DNA of 50,147 bases from Pelosinus fermentans (GTDB lineage Bacteria; Bacillota; Negativicutes; DSM-13327). The stretch spans positions 1-50,147 of the forward strand of contig DJJR01000052.1 of assembly GCA_002434245.1 (NCBI GenBank). The letters run 5' to 3'. Numbering within the stretch: position 1 is the stretch's first letter; every line of letters starts with the position of its first letter. This document shows positions 16,803 through 28,600 of the stretch, in pieces. Under the pieces are notes generated by a model that ran no database searches, was not told the DNA's origin, and was given only the letters and a program-made list of their open reading frames with translations. The position numbers and the translations under genes were made by a program.

Positions 16803-19055
16803 CTATATATCAAAGTTCGAACTTATTGGCTTAGTCACTTTATACTCAAAACTACCAATGATTTCTTTTTCCACAATGTTTGCTAAATAAATTTCATCTT
16901 TACCAACTTCCGGTTCAAAACTGTATTTTCCTGAATCAAACTTGCATAAATATCGCTTATTTTTTACAATTGCAGTTAATTTATCAAATTGCCCATTTAA
17001 TTCAAATTCAACTTTTATTTTCTTGCTCACTGGCAATTTTATAACTGGGGTCAAAAGGTTAATGACTATTTCTTCGTCTTTTTTAACTTGATAATCATTA
17101 TCAATACATATAATTGGAACTATAACCTCTTCAAATGTTGCCCCTCCGTGTGTTTCACCAAGAGGAGCTCCTTGCCCTGAAAATCTATTATAATTTGCAA
17201 AAATCCAATAGTTCCCCTCCCTAATACATCCCTGATAGTCATTATACTGATTAACAGAATCCTCACAATATCTACCAAATTTATATTTAACGGCCCCATC
17301 CTTGGCTTCTAAAGATTGACCCTTACCCAAGATTGCTAATCTACTAGCCCCATGATCTGATGCAATAATCACTTTCTTATTGTCTACAAGAAGCTCCAAA
17401 GCTCTATTAACGATTTTTATCAATAAATCAAACTCTTTTATTAAATTTTGAGGATACTGCCCGAGAGAATGTTTCAATTTATCTAGCTCATAAAAGGCTT
17501 CAAATTTCTTACCATCGTAGAAATCATTGTTTTTTTCTGTTGTAGAAGGGATATTGCAGCAGCCTATTCTATAAGTAAAATTAACTCCTGCTTTTTTAAA
17601 TAAGTATTGCAAAAGAGAAATATACTCTACACCAAGTGCATCCACATAATAAATGATCGAATTATCATCGTATTCTTCTTGAATAATCAGATTGCGAGAT
17701 TTTAACGCCCATATTTTTTCGCCTTGCTCTTTAGCTAATCTCTCAACTTGATCTTTAAATTCCTGAGTGCATTCATTTCTACTTTTAAGCCTTTTATACT
17801 CTAAAAAATAGTTGTTTATATCTTGATTTTCAAAATTAGATTCAGCCAAATAGTAAAATAGCTCTGGATAAACACTTTCTAAGATTTGCATTAATGAATT
17901 CTTAAATGTGCACTCTCTCCATGACAGGATTATTTCATTTTTTTCTCTTTCTGTATTATCTGTCAAACACTTAATTCTGCTTTGGGGATCCAAAGCATCA
18001 ATTTTGATCCAGAAATCATTTCCAGGTATAATCCCCATTAATAAAATTAGTTGTTTTCTGTCCCAATATTGCTTTGTATAGTTATTATCATTAATGATAT
18101 TAACAACTGAATTAAATAGATTTCTTTCAAAATCAACAAACTCTTCAGATGCATCTAATGCGTATTCTAAATATCCGCTTATATTACTACACTTTGCCCA
18201 GATCCAGATGAGCCATCTTTCAAATTCTTTTTTTTGTTTCCAGTTTTCAAATAATCTTATATTAAAATTAGAGACAAGCAAAGTATTGCAAAACATTGCC
18301 TCTATGTTTTGGTAACCCTTAAATAAAGACACAATTTTAGCCCACTTTTCTTCACTACCCCATTGCTCATTGATATTCTTACTAATTCCAAAATGGTATT
18401 TTAATAAATCAAATGAATTGACAATCACTTTGACATCATCGGAAAAAACTACATCCTTATAATAAATTGCGTTTTGGGTATGCAAGATTATTGGTTTATC
18501 AGGGTTTTGTTCCCAGTAAACTAAATATTTTTTATATCCATTAATTTCATTGCCTTTTATTGAAACCTTCAAATTGTTTTGTACTACCGTCAAGGAATAG
18601 TCACAATCGGAATCATGATTCAAAAATAATATTGTCTTTTTATATCTTCCATCAGCATCAATATTTCTAAATAATTCTTTCATCCTGTATATTGGAATAT
18701 AAATTTTTAAATCTTGCTCTAAATTATTTTCAAAATTTAGGGCAATAATATCATTAATGGTTTTAATAGCGGAGGCATTGTTCACACGCAAATGCTCAGA
18801 CAGTGGAACTACCAATGTGTTCTGACCAGCTTTTTTAATTCTAGATTTTAACTGATTAATATTAGGCATTGTATCTTCATATGCACAGAGATCAGAGAGC
18901 CTAATAAACCCAGGGCAAATCTTAGTCAAAAAAGACTTTACCTTAACCCACATATCCATAGTCTCAACATTGATAAATCTAATAGGACATAAGTCTTTTG
19001 AATGTCTATCATTTTCCAAAAACAATTTGAGATCTTCAATGTTGTAAAAATTCAT
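16803..19055 (-). CDS. pglZ: PglZ-domain alkaline-phosphatase-superfamily protein
   Basis: 750 aa. The C-terminal half carries the PglZ phosphatase-like fold: a first metal-binding strand IIYYVDALG (about 475), a second site VIIASDHGAS (about 570), and THGGATFEEVIVPII (about 665), all characteristic of PglZ. The N-terminal half has no clear motif and probably contacts partner proteins. PglZ is the hallmark of all BREX types; its substrate is not settled. The gene lies 24 bases after brxC and just before brxL. Length is within the family range. Confidence 0.92.
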   Translation of the reverse strand: MNFYNIEDLKLFLENDRHSKDLCPIRFINVETMDMWVKVKSFLTKICPGFIRLSDLCAYEDTMPNINQLKSRIKKAGQNTLVVPLSEHLRVNNASAIKTINDIIALNFENNLEQDLKIYIPIYRMKELFRNIDADGRYKKTILFLNHDSDCDYSLTVVQNNLKVSIKGNEINGYKKYLVYWEQNPDKPIILHTQNAIYYKDVVFSDDVKVIVNSFDLLKYHFGISKNINEQWGSEEKWAKIVSLFKGYQNIEAMFCNTLLVSNFNIRLFENWKQKKEFERWLIWIWAKCSNISGYLEYALDASEEFVDFERNLFNSVVNIINDNNYTKQYWDRKQLILLMGIIPGNDFWIKIDALDPQSRIKCLTDNTEREKNEIILSWRECTFKNSLMQILESVYPELFYYLAESNFENQDINNYFLEYKRLKSRNECTQEFKDQVERLAKEQGEKIWALKSRNLIIQEEYDDNSIIYYVDALGVEYISLLQYLFKKAGVNFTYRIGCCNIPSTTEKNNDFYDGKKFEAFYELDKLKHSLGQYPQNLIKEFDLLIKIVNRALELLVDNKKVIIASDHGASRLAILGKGQSLEAKDGAVKYKFGRYCEDSVNQYNDYQGCIREGNYWIFANYNRFSGQGAPLGETHGGATFEEVIVPIICIDNDYQVKKDEEIVINLLTPVIKLPVSKKIKVEFELNGQFDKLTAIVKNKRYLCKFDSGKYSFEPEVGKDEIYLANIVEKEIIGSFEYKVTKPISSNFDI

Positions 19056-19079
19056 GTTTCTACTCCTTTCTGTGATTTT

Positions 19080-22000
19080 TCAGTCTTGTAATATATCAAT
19101 TCCCAATAAAGGCTTATCCTCTATCAGACGTTGTAAAAATTTTTGGGCACTTGTCGCACTTAATTTATTGATTTTTTCTTTTACCTTATCCTTATACATA
19201 TCCTGATATCTTTTTTCTGCATATTTTTTTACAATGGTATCAATGGTTACTTTTTTTACTATCCAATCATAAACATCACCAGTAATCTGTTTTTGAATTA
19301 CCAATTTTAGCTCTTGAATGTCGTCAATAATTAGATCATAGGCTCCTGAAAAATATTTTTTAAATGCTTCATTACAATCTGCTAAATTCTCAAGTCTCTC
19401 TAATTTACCCTTAGAAATATATTCAATAACCCTGTCCATTTCAGCTTCTGTTTTAGCGAACCTTGTTTTATTGATAATATCAAATACCATCTGTGCATTT
19501 ACTATATCATCCTGGTATAGGCAAAGAATAGGAATAGTATATTTTTCCGACCATTTTTTAGGAGAATCACTTTCTGTTTTTTCTTGCCACAGTTTATATA
19601 ATTGATTGATTTTTTTGTTTTTACGATATCTATCCAACTCCATATTAATAAACTGCAAAAAGGTCTCTGGTTGCTTATGGAGCGTTCCGGTTTCAATCTT
19701 TGCAAATAAATATTCCACTTCATCATTTGCAAGCGATATATTAAGTTTTGATTTTATAATTTTCTCAAATTCGCTAAAGTGATTATTGAAAAAAGCATTA
19801 AAGACTATTACTTTATTTTCAATAATTTTTATTACGTCTGCTTTATTTGTAATCGAGTTATTTCTAATACTATAAAAACACTTAAAAATATCTACCAAAT
19901 CTGATCTTTCATCAAACAATAGAGCGCTTGGAATTTTAATTAAATTCAGCTTATCCTTTAGAGCATTAGTCACTGTTTCAAATGTCTTTTTCTTTTCCGG
20001 TAGCAACCCATTAATAACATGGATCAATTGAATGTCTTCATATAAGTTGTCAATTTGTCTATTTGTATCACCAATTACCCAGAGGTAAGATGCATCCGCC
20101 GATACTTTTTTATTTAAATCATATAGATACTCATCGGCAGTAATACCAATAATTCTGGTTAATTTTATCATTTCCGGCTTATACTTTCCAATATAATATT
20201 GCATACCAAGCTTCATATTCTCTACTCTAACAACTTGATCTAAAACATCATCAATACCCGCATTAGATTTATAAATTCTATATAAATCTTCGGCAATTTT
20301 TGTCTTGTCTTTTCCATTAGAATCATTATTTGAAACAAATTCACAAAAACAATTTATCGAATCAATAATTACTTTTAATGTATCGTCTTCGCATAGTTCC
20401 TCTTCGGCATAATACTTCAATGACCACAGTGGGTATTCATTACTGCTTAAAAATACTTTGATATACTTCGCTATATCATCAATAGAGTTTTGTTTATCAG
20501 CAGCAATCTTAAATATTTTTCCTGTAATCTTGCAGAACTCAACATGCTCTGGTGTTTGTTTTATGATATATTGATTATTTGCCTTAGGATTACCTTTTAC
20601 CACCGCAAAAATTAATTCACTCAAATCGCTAAAATTTAAGCTAACTGTGTTGATGCCATCATGCTTGTAATAAATAGTATCAGCATATTCTTTTAGTAAA
20701 AATCCCAATATAAATACAGAACCGGTACAACTTAATAGGCCATACGGTTTTTGCTCAAGCATTTTCCAAATATCAACAATTGCGATCTTTCTATTTCTAT
20801 TAAATCCATCATTAATAATCTTTTCAACATCCAGCTTCATTTTAGATATCAGATGGCTCTGATTTGTTTTATAGTAATCACAATTATTCCATATGTTTTC
20901 ATTAGCAAGCTTTATAGAAATACTGTTTAAATAGCTAAAATTATTTGCAACAGGTATTTTACCCATAGCCATCTGCGCAACTGTTTCTTTGTAACCTGTC
21001 TCGGCGAAAACCTTATCATTTTTTGACAATTCCTCTAACCCTGAACTAAAAATTATCTCATTAAACTCACTAATTCTCTTTCTTAGATTTGCTCCACCTT
21101 GACACTTGACAACTTCACCAATATCAAAATATACATCAAGACCTGTCATATCTAATTTGTTTTTCCATTCATCAATGATAGTTTTAGCATTCCTCTTTGC
21201 TAATTCACTTTGATTTTTCTGATTTGGATTTGCTGAATAATATTTTTCTTCTGCTTTGGACGAAATAAATTTTTCATATGCAACATCAGTAAATGTTTGA
21301 CTTGAGAAGTCTACCACAACTACTTCTCTATTAGCCATCGCATATATCTTTTCCAAAACCAGTTTAATTTTACTTTGCTCACTTTCATTTTTAGCAAATA
21401 GGTAAAGCATTGGTATTTTATTTGGCTTTTCTACCATTAGTTTTTCCAAACTACTTTTATAATCACTAGGAGTAATGCTTTTTATGACATAACGATATTT
21501 CAAATAATCATTTGGTAAAAAGCGTTCATAAATACTGTATGTAGTATCCTCCAAAATTTTTTCAAATGGTAATTGTTTTTTTAGTTCAGTTTTTAGTTTT
21601 TCAAGTTTTTCATCATCTACAATTCCAGTGCTTTGGACATATAATGTGTCAGTCCCTTCTTCGATCTTGCCAAAAATTTGTTTTGTAACCAGCTCTGTCA
21701 TTATTCTAGCAATACTACTTTGCAAAGGAGTTCCGATAAAACAGGCCGATATATTTACAAGGGTCGGACGTAATAGGCCAATAAGACCACGTGCCCTACT
21801 TGCAGCATTTTTTTGCTGCAGTGCTGTTAAAATAAGCGCAACTTTAAGGACCTTTTTCTTATCTTGATCAAGAAGGCTCTCATAGTTTGCATATTGACTC
21901 ATTACTGATTTAAATTCTGTATCAAAATCAACATTTTCATTAGTAAAGAAATAATCCCATATATTATCGACCGTCAAGTAATTCCATTTATGCATTTCGT

Positions 22001-23282
22001 TAGAGTGGTTATCGATAAAATACCTAAAATTCGCTTTAATACTCTCTCCATCTTCATAATCACCACTTAAAAACTGAAACATTGTTCTTTGATTTGAGCT
22101 AATATTTTTTGAGATTATCTTAAGCAAATATGCAGCATACGGGTGCAGTGGCAATAATGTCTTAAGCTCTGCACCATTAATATCGTCGGAGTATCTAATA
22201 ATACTATCTTTTGCACAACGTTCTACCCTTTGCCACAAATCTTCTGTTTCTTTTTCCCATTCATTTAATAAATCTGGATTTATTTTAATTGCATTGCCCA
22301 TCAATTGAAATGCGGTGGCATCAGCCATTTCAATTACAGGTAATTTAAATCTTGTTTCAATTATTTTTTTTGCCACCGGATCATTAATAATTTCTGTGCT
22401 TTGGTGGGTGATCAGAAAAAAGAAAAATTTGATCGTGTCCGATGCTTCTGCAATCTTTTGAAGACCTGTGATATTATGCTGGTTATTTTTAAAGAACTCC
22501 GTAAACTCATCCCATATAAACATAATTGCCTGTAAGTTGTTATGTTTTTTGATATCATCAATCCAATCAATCAAACTTTGAATAGACATATCCCATATAT
22601 ATTTTTCTTTCTCAGCAACCTCCATAATTGTTTCAAGTAGATCTAGACTATCTTCCAAATCCAACTCTTCTAAATTCTTAATTATCAAATCAGTATCAAC
22701 ATTTCCCTCATTATTAAAATAATCCTTGAAATCAGTTTTATGCTTATTAAATGCATTTCTAAAATTAAACGATGACCCTTCATCTTTTAGAGATGTTAAC
22801 ACAATGTCGTATTGACTCTTTGCCCCAAAATAAGTATATCCAGCAATTCTTAATTTCTGTTTAACAGCTTCTTTTATAGCATTAATTAATCGATTGTCGC
22901 TAGTAATTCGCGATGAAGAGCTCGTATGAATTACTAGAATATCTCCTTTGCTTCTTATACCAGCAAGCTTAGCATATAAAGCTTGCATGTTATTAGCTTC
23001 AAAATAAGGTTTTATATCAATCAAATTATCCTCTAAGATATGTTTAATTACAAATGAAGCAAATGTTTTACCTGTACCATAAGCACCCGACATCCATATA
23101 GGTTTTGTTTTTTCAACAGAATTCATCTGCAATGTATCAATTAATTGAGCTAAAATAGACTTGAAATTATTATGAGGATAGAACGATTTCCATCTATCGG
23201 GAAACTGCTTGTCCTTATGTGCATTAAATACCGGTATAAAATTCTCATCTACACTTAAATATTCTCTATATAGTTTAGCCAT
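19080..23282 (-). CDS. brxC: BREX AAA+ ATPase BrxC
   Basis: 1400 aa from an ATG with AGAGGTG seven bases upstream; the longer frame overlaps the end of brxP. Walker A is SGAYGTGKT (residues 65-73) and the Walker B-like segment is IMFIWDEFTEF (about 260-270), followed by FFFLITHQS as sensor 1. Large ATPases of this kind (BrxC/PglY) are core BREX subunits thought to couple ATP hydrolysis to DNA recognition. It sits between brxP and pglZ as expected for type 4. The frame is intact over its full length. Confidence 0.93.
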   Translation of the reverse strand: MAKLYREYLSVDENFIPVFNAHKDKQFPDRWKSFYPHNNFKSILAQLIDTLQMNSVEKTKPIWMSGAYGTGKTFASFVIKHILEDNLIDIKPYFEANNMQALYAKLAGIRSKGDILVIHTSSSSRITSDNRLINAIKEAVKQKLRIAGYTYFGAKSQYDIVLTSLKDEGSSFNFRNAFNKHKTDFKDYFNNEGNVDTDLIIKNLEELDLEDSLDLLETIMEVAEKEKYIWDMSIQSLIDWIDDIKKHNNLQAIMFIWDEFTEFFKNNQHNITGLQKIAEASDTIKFFFFLITHQSTEIINDPVAKKIIETRFKLPVIEMADATAFQLMGNAIKINPDLLNEWEKETEDLWQRVERCAKDSIIRYSDDINGAELKTLLPLHPYAAYLLKIISKNISSNQRTMFQFLSGDYEDGESIKANFRYFIDNHSNEMHKWNYLTVDNIWDYFFTNENVDFDTEFKSVMSQYANYESLLDQDKKKVLKVALILTALQQKNAASRARGLIGLLRPTLVNISACFIGTPLQSSIARIMTELVTKQIFGKIEEGTDTLYVQSTGIVDDEKLEKLKTELKKQLPFEKILEDTTYSIYERFLPNDYLKYRYVIKSITPSDYKSSLEKLMVEKPNKIPMLYLFAKNESEQSKIKLVLEKIYAMANREVVVVDFSSQTFTDVAYEKFISSKAEEKYYSANPNQKNQSELAKRNAKTIIDEWKNKLDMTGLDVYFDIGEVVKCQGGANLRKRISEFNEIIFSSGLEELSKNDKVFAETGYKETVAQMAMGKIPVANNFSYLNSISIKLANENIWNNCDYYKTNQSHLISKMKLDVEKIINDGFNRNRKIAIVDIWKMLEQKPYGLLSCTGSVFILGFLLKEYADTIYYKHDGINTVSLNFSDLSELIFAVVKGNPKANNQYIIKQTPEHVEFCKITGKIFKIAADKQNSIDDIAKYIKVFLSSNEYPLWSLKYYAEEELCEDDTLKVIIDSINCFCEFVSNNDSNGKDKTKIAEDLYRIYKSNAGIDDVLDQVVRVENMKLGMQYYIGKYKPEMIKLTRIIGITADEYLYDLNKKVSADASYLWVIGDTNRQIDNLYEDIQLIHVINGLLPEKKKTFETVTNALKDKLNLIKIPSALLFDERSDLVDIFKCFYSIRNNSITNKADVIKIIENKVIVFNAFFNNHFSEFEKIIKSKLNISLANDEVEYLFAKIETGTLHKQPETFLQFINMELDRYRKNKKINQLYKLWQEKTESDSPKKWSEKYTIPILCLYQDDIVNAQMVFDIINKTRFAKTEAEMDRVIEYISKGKLERLENLADCNEAFKKYFSGAYDLIIDDIQELKLVIQKQITGDVYDWIVKKVTIDTIVKKYAEKRYQDMYKDKVKEKINKLSATSAQKFLQRLIEDKPLLGIDILQD

Positions 23283-23301
23283 ATTATTACACCTCTCATT
23301 A

Positions 23302-25617
23302 CTAAAATAAGGATACAATATCACCAGCAGTAAACTCGTTATTTAAATTTATGCTCTCAAGGTCTTTATTAAATGTTACTTTTATATAGTCATTATAATC
23401 AAGAGAGAGACCTGTCATTATTCGTTGCAATGATTCTCTGCTAATATTATAGAGCTGAGCAGGACTTATACCAATTCTTTCAGGAGAATCATCCAGCAGG
23501 CTAGTTAATGTAAAATTATATGTTCCATCAGTTTTTTCCGCGTATTTATAAAGACTATACAAAATGACAAGGGGCTCTGGATTTAGCCATCCATGTCTTG
23601 TAATAGAAATTACACTCTTGCCCTTCATCTCGCACTCACCTTGACCAAGTGTAAGACCTATCAATGATGCCTTCATGCTTTCTTTCAAAGATTTAATTGC
23701 ACTTTCTTTTACTGAATCTGTATACTCATCGCCAAGTAAGATTTTAAGGGTTTTGTTGTCACATGTTTGATTTTGAGAAATGGTTTTTACATACCAATTA
23801 ATCAAGGGCGACTCATATGCCAGATTCGTAAATATAGTTCCCCAAACATTTATGTTATCGCTTCCCAACTTTTTCAAATAACTACACAGTTTGGTTGGAG
23901 ATGTATTTTCAATAAGGCCAGCTTCTTTTAGCCATACCTTAAAGCTCATAAACATATTTTTACCCATTCTCTCATTCGTCCAAAAGTCCGAATTCAACTC
24001 AAAAAATAGTTCTAGCCAATCTTGTCTAAAACCTCTTGTTTGATATCCTGCAATGTTTCGCTTGCCCATCTTGCTCCCTCCCGAAATTGATAAAGATTGT
24101 GCCACTATGCAACCTTTAGGTCTGTCTAAGCAATTTTCGCAATGAATACATCCCTTAACCTCTACAGCTTTATCTGATATTTTCAGTGCCCCTATTGGGC
24201 ACTCAGCCATACATACTTTACACCCTTCACAGTAGGCTGCTTTATTTAACGCATTTTTAAATAAATACATGAGCCGGATTGATACTTGATCGCGTCGAAG
24301 ATTCTCAAAACTAATCTTTATATTATCTGATTTGACTAGGACTTCAAATTTGAGTTCTAGCCCCTTATACTCTAGAGAATAATTTGATTCATCTAGGCTA
24401 TGCAAGTTACCGATGGTGCTAACCCAAGTCTTCCAATCCGTCTTTTGATTAAGTAACAATATCTCAGTTTTTTCTCCTAAATTAATCTCAATTAATTTGT
24501 TCTCACCTATAGAAAGATCTCTACCATTCAACCTAAGTTTCCAATTTCGCTCATTAAAGAAATTTTCTTTAATATTTCTTTTATCAAGATCCCTCGTAGA
24601 TAGATCGGTAATGATATTAACATATTTCTCGGCCTTTTCTGAATTAATTTGCCCATTTATCATAAATGACCATTTTGATGCCATAGGGCAAAAAATACAG
24701 CCCGCTCTTGTTAGTCCTTTTCTGTAAGCTTCATTTAAAAATAAGTCATATTCAAACATATACAGAAATAGTTCGCTTGTATTCCAATCCAAAATAGGAC
24801 AGCAACTTGTCTGCATAATATGTTTTTTAGAATCAGAAATCATCTCATAAGTTGATCTCGATTGGCTTTCTTCAGCTCGGACCCCAACAAATACGACTGT
24901 TTTAAACTTCTCTTTACCCACGATTTTTTTAATAAGCAATACTTGCGGTGCTGTTTTGTGAACACTGCAACACCATCTGAGTTTTTCTGCTGGAGGTCCC
25001 ATTTTAAACCAAGTTTTTTCTGCGGGCATATGAGAAATCGCCGTATGCCAGTCTAATGTAGACCACCTTTTCTCAGCCTTTTCAACTGCATTTTTAGTCT
25101 CATCAAGTTCCATCGTAGTATCAGCAAAAACCACTTTAAAATCATCATGTGGCAAGGCTCTTTGCACTAAGTCGAGTAAAACAATTGAATCTTTACCGCC
25201 ACTAAAAGCTACATAAAAAATATCAACCTTCTTTTTTTTATAGGTATTGTAGGTTTCATAAATATTCGTCAGCGTTTTTTGCACCAGCCCATTTAACAAA
25301 GGTTTATTTTTTTTAACCATTGACACAACGTCTACCGGCTGGAGTTCTAGATTATCTGTGTAAGCCTTAAGCCTCGGTAACTCATAAAGGCCACCACCTA
25401 TGGCTTCACCAACCAATTGACCTCTATAAAAATATCTTCTTGCTTCCGCCCACATCAGTGGATTATTGCTATCCGGAATAACCCAACCAAACTCCCTATC
25501 AAATCCCAATAGCCTTAATTCTTCATGAAAAACGGGTCTTACTTCTTTAATTACACCAGTAATTTTGGTGTTTAATATATATCCGCCTGTTTCTTTATCC
25601 CACTCGTAATTATACAT
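23302..25617 (-). CDS. brxP: BREX type 4 PAPS-reductase-like protein BrxP
   Basis: 771 aa. The central PAPS-reductase/ATP-pyrophosphatase domain has the PP-loop SGGKDS (139-144), WCCSVHK, and a GCIFCPM motif also seen in DndC-type sulfurtransferases. Near 450-500 is a ferredoxin-type two [4Fe-4S] domain (CEGCKVCMAECP, then CIHCENC). BrxP is the signature of type 4 BREX, which lacks the PglX methyltransferase. By homology to DndC it is expected to act in sulfur-based (phosphorothioate) DNA modification; that step is inference here. No dndA/iscS-like gene is in the window, so sulfur would come from a chromosomal desulfurase. The ATG follows AAGGAG. Confidence 0.92.
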   Translation of the reverse strand: MYNYEWDKETGGYILNTKITGVIKEVRPVFHEELRLLGFDREFGWVIPDSNNPLMWAEARRYFYRGQLVGEAIGGGLYELPRLKAYTDNLELQPVDVVSMVKKNKPLLNGLVQKTLTNIYETYNTYKKKKVDIFYVAFSGGKDSIVLLDLVQRALPHDDFKVVFADTTMELDETKNAVEKAEKRWSTLDWHTAISHMPAEKTWFKMGPPAEKLRWCCSVHKTAPQVLLIKKIVGKEKFKTVVFVGVRAEESQSRSTYEMISDSKKHIMQTSCCPILDWNTSELFLYMFEYDLFLNEAYRKGLTRAGCIFCPMASKWSFMINGQINSEKAEKYVNIITDLSTRDLDKRNIKENFFNERNWKLRLNGRDLSIGENKLIEINLGEKTEILLLNQKTDWKTWVSTIGNLHSLDESNYSLEYKGLELKFEVLVKSDNIKISFENLRRDQVSIRLMYLFKNALNKAAYCEGCKVCMAECPIGALKISDKAVEVKGCIHCENCLDRPKGCIVAQSLSISGGSKMGKRNIAGYQTRGFRQDWLELFFELNSDFWTNERMGKNMFMSFKVWLKEAGLIENTSPTKLCSYLKKLGSDNINVWGTIFTNLAYESPLINWYVKTISQNQTCDNKTLKILLGDEYTDSVKESAIKSLKESMKASLIGLTLGQGECEMKGKSVISITRHGWLNPEPLVILYSLYKYAEKTDGTYNFTLTSLLDDSPERIGISPAQLYNISRESLQRIMTGLSLDYNDYIKVTFNKDLESINLNNEFTAGDIVSLF

Positions 25618-25631
25618 ATATCTAGAACTCC

Positions 25632-28600
25632 TTACTGGACTACGACTTTCCCGTATTCATCAATATACAAGTAGTCATTATCTAACATAAATTTTGGCAT
25701 CACTTGATTTATTAATTTTTCCTCTAATAGCCATTCTTTTATTTCATTCCGATCTTTAAACTGACATCTTGCATGTTCTGATTTTATTACCCAGCGTAAA
25801 AGCTGTTCATAATTTTCAATATCAAGTTCTTGCTTTACAAAAATGCCATTAAGAAAAAAGATATCGCTAGTTTGAGCTTCAACAACTATAATATCATCAA
25901 TATATTTTTGAACTATCGCTTTGAGTAAATAACCTGTCCACCTAATATTGATATCTGGGTAAAAAATGAAACTTTCTATATTACGCACCGATATGTATCC
26001 TGTATGAGATATCGCATTTAGCACACTATCTTTAATTGTCTTAATTTTTCCATCATCAATATCCAGAATTTCAATACTTACAAGTTCGTTTGCATCGTTT
26101 CTAATGAACTCATCTTCTATTTCTCTAATCATATTTGACCAGCTAAACACGTTAATATGATTTTTATTACAATAGTCTATCAATTCGTCAAATTCTACTG
26201 CTGAGCGCCCTTTGATATAGTTTCTTACCATACCTATATTGGTTATTTCTGCTATGTCGGACTTACCTATAAACGGTCTAGAAAACTTAAATTTATCCGA
26301 AAACATATATTTAAGGACACTAAAAAGCTTGGTATATGAATAAATATTATTCCTTGATAAAAAATCCGGATATTTTATATAGTAAAGTTCTATAAGTTTT
26401 CTTGTAGAAACCGGAGTTTCGTTAACTATTAAGCTCAAATATTCTTTCATATCATTATCCTGCTCAATAAGATTTAATGCGGATATATGCTCATACACCC
26501 CATCACTAATGTTTATTACTTCTTGACAGCGCGATAATGCCTGAAAAAGCATACCTTCCGTAATCCCACTAAATCTCACTCTAAGCTCCGCCGTTGTGAT
26601 TTGCCCATTAACTTTGACTGCCTCTGTTATTTCAGAAACAATACCGCTTTTATTATCCTTGGCAATACCATCCCTTGAAAAAAAATAGCTACTTTTTAAA
26701 TAGTATTTTAATATCCCCTGCATATGAAATCTATTATTCACTCCATAGCTTGTTATTAGTTCCTCTTTATACACTTCAAATATCTCATGAAATGACAGTG
26801 AAATTCTATCACTACTATCTATGAACTTATCAATTTTCTTTACAATATCAATATATCTCTCTGTATCGTGATTGCTTCTATATGTCCCTCGATCGCATAG
26901 AATGCCTATATCCATAATTCTTGCATCGATTGTATGAGTATTTCCTGGTAGATTTACATCGCCAAAAGTCTCGGCAATATACTTTCTAAGTCTTGAAACC
27001 TCAATTTCATCATCAATCTTATAGCCATGAATAAAATAGTTTTTCAATGCGAAATTATACATTTCCGTATTTGACAACTTACTTTTTGAATAATATTTCC
27101 CATAATTCCTAAAACTGCGCACCACTATTTTAAACACTAGGTCACTGTCTATTCCAGCTATATCCGCGCACTCCTCAATCATTCTATATATACCATCTTT
27201 TGTGATGAGTTCTGGAGCATCTTGTATAAGATCGTTAATTATTTGATCGAACCCATTATTTTCGCCTAATACAAAACAGTGTAGTTTTTCAGAATACATA
27301 CAATACTGAGTGTCAGAATTCTTAAGTAAATAAATAATTGTATTTATATGTTCACATTGTATTGCACCTTTAACATCTTGTTCTGCAAGCAATTGTTTAT
27401 TATCAGAAAGCGCAGACACAAAAAACAAGATCCTGCTTCTGGTGTTTAAAGCGTCAAATGCACTTTGACATTTCTTTTCTATTTGTCTTACTCTTTCCCG
27501 CGTAACTCCCAAGATTTGCGCAGCGCTCTCTAGCGTCCCTCCTGCAGCGCGACAAGACATAACTTTTATAGATTTCCCTTTGTTTTGGGAAACTAAAAAA
27601 TTATTAAGTATTTCATCGATATCTATATGAAGCCACTTTAAGAATGATAAAAGAGGTACAGCTTCGCTGCTTTGATAGCAACATTCAATAGCTTGCTCCA
27701 ACTCAAAAATATGAACGCTATGCTCTATTATCGTCCTTAATTGGTTAATGGCTATTTCATCTCGTGTATAAGCTAATAGTAAAGGTTCTATCTTACAATT
27801 TAACAATCTTACATTTATTCTTTTATAAGCACTAACAAGTTGATTTTTTGTATTTTCTAAAAAATTTACTTTACAACATTCTAAAGTTATATCAGTTTTA
27901 GTCACAAATGAAATCTGTTTAATTTTATTCATTATCTCTTTAACAGATTTTCGCCCCATAAATTGAATATTAAAAAGTTCTTTTTCTGTGAGTTTTAATA
28001 ATTGCGATGCCATTGTTATTCCGCTGTTAAATAAACAATTATATGACCTTACGGACAATTCCAACTCTTTAATGGGAATGTCTAAATAAATTTCTCTATC
28101 ATCTCCACAAAAAATATCAGCCTCCTTTGATGTACTTTTCGCATGATCCTTAATAACAAAACTCCCCTGTGTGACCGCATTTATTTTTTCTTTTATCTCA
28201 TCTAGGCTACTTTGTCCCAAATTTTTTATTTTAAGTAACTCATCTTCAGTTACATCAAGCAACTTACCAATTATATCAAATCCACTTTTTGTAAGGCAAT
28301 TGTAGGATCTCACTGATAAATTCAAGTTTTCAATCGGTGAATAATAATAGGGCTGATTCATTACATTAAGAATATCAGGTCTATAACTCTCTCCATTTGC
28401 TAAACTTTCAGCAAACGCTTCTTCTCTTTCCAAACCAATATTATAAAAAAATCCTTGATTTGCTTCTGTAATTTTTTGCTTGATATCAGTAATATTCTCT
28501 GCCTTAACACCATATTCACTCTTATACGCAACATAGTCTACTGTCTGCAACTCGTCAATAAATATAAGATTACAATCAGTACAATATTGTAATAAGTTAG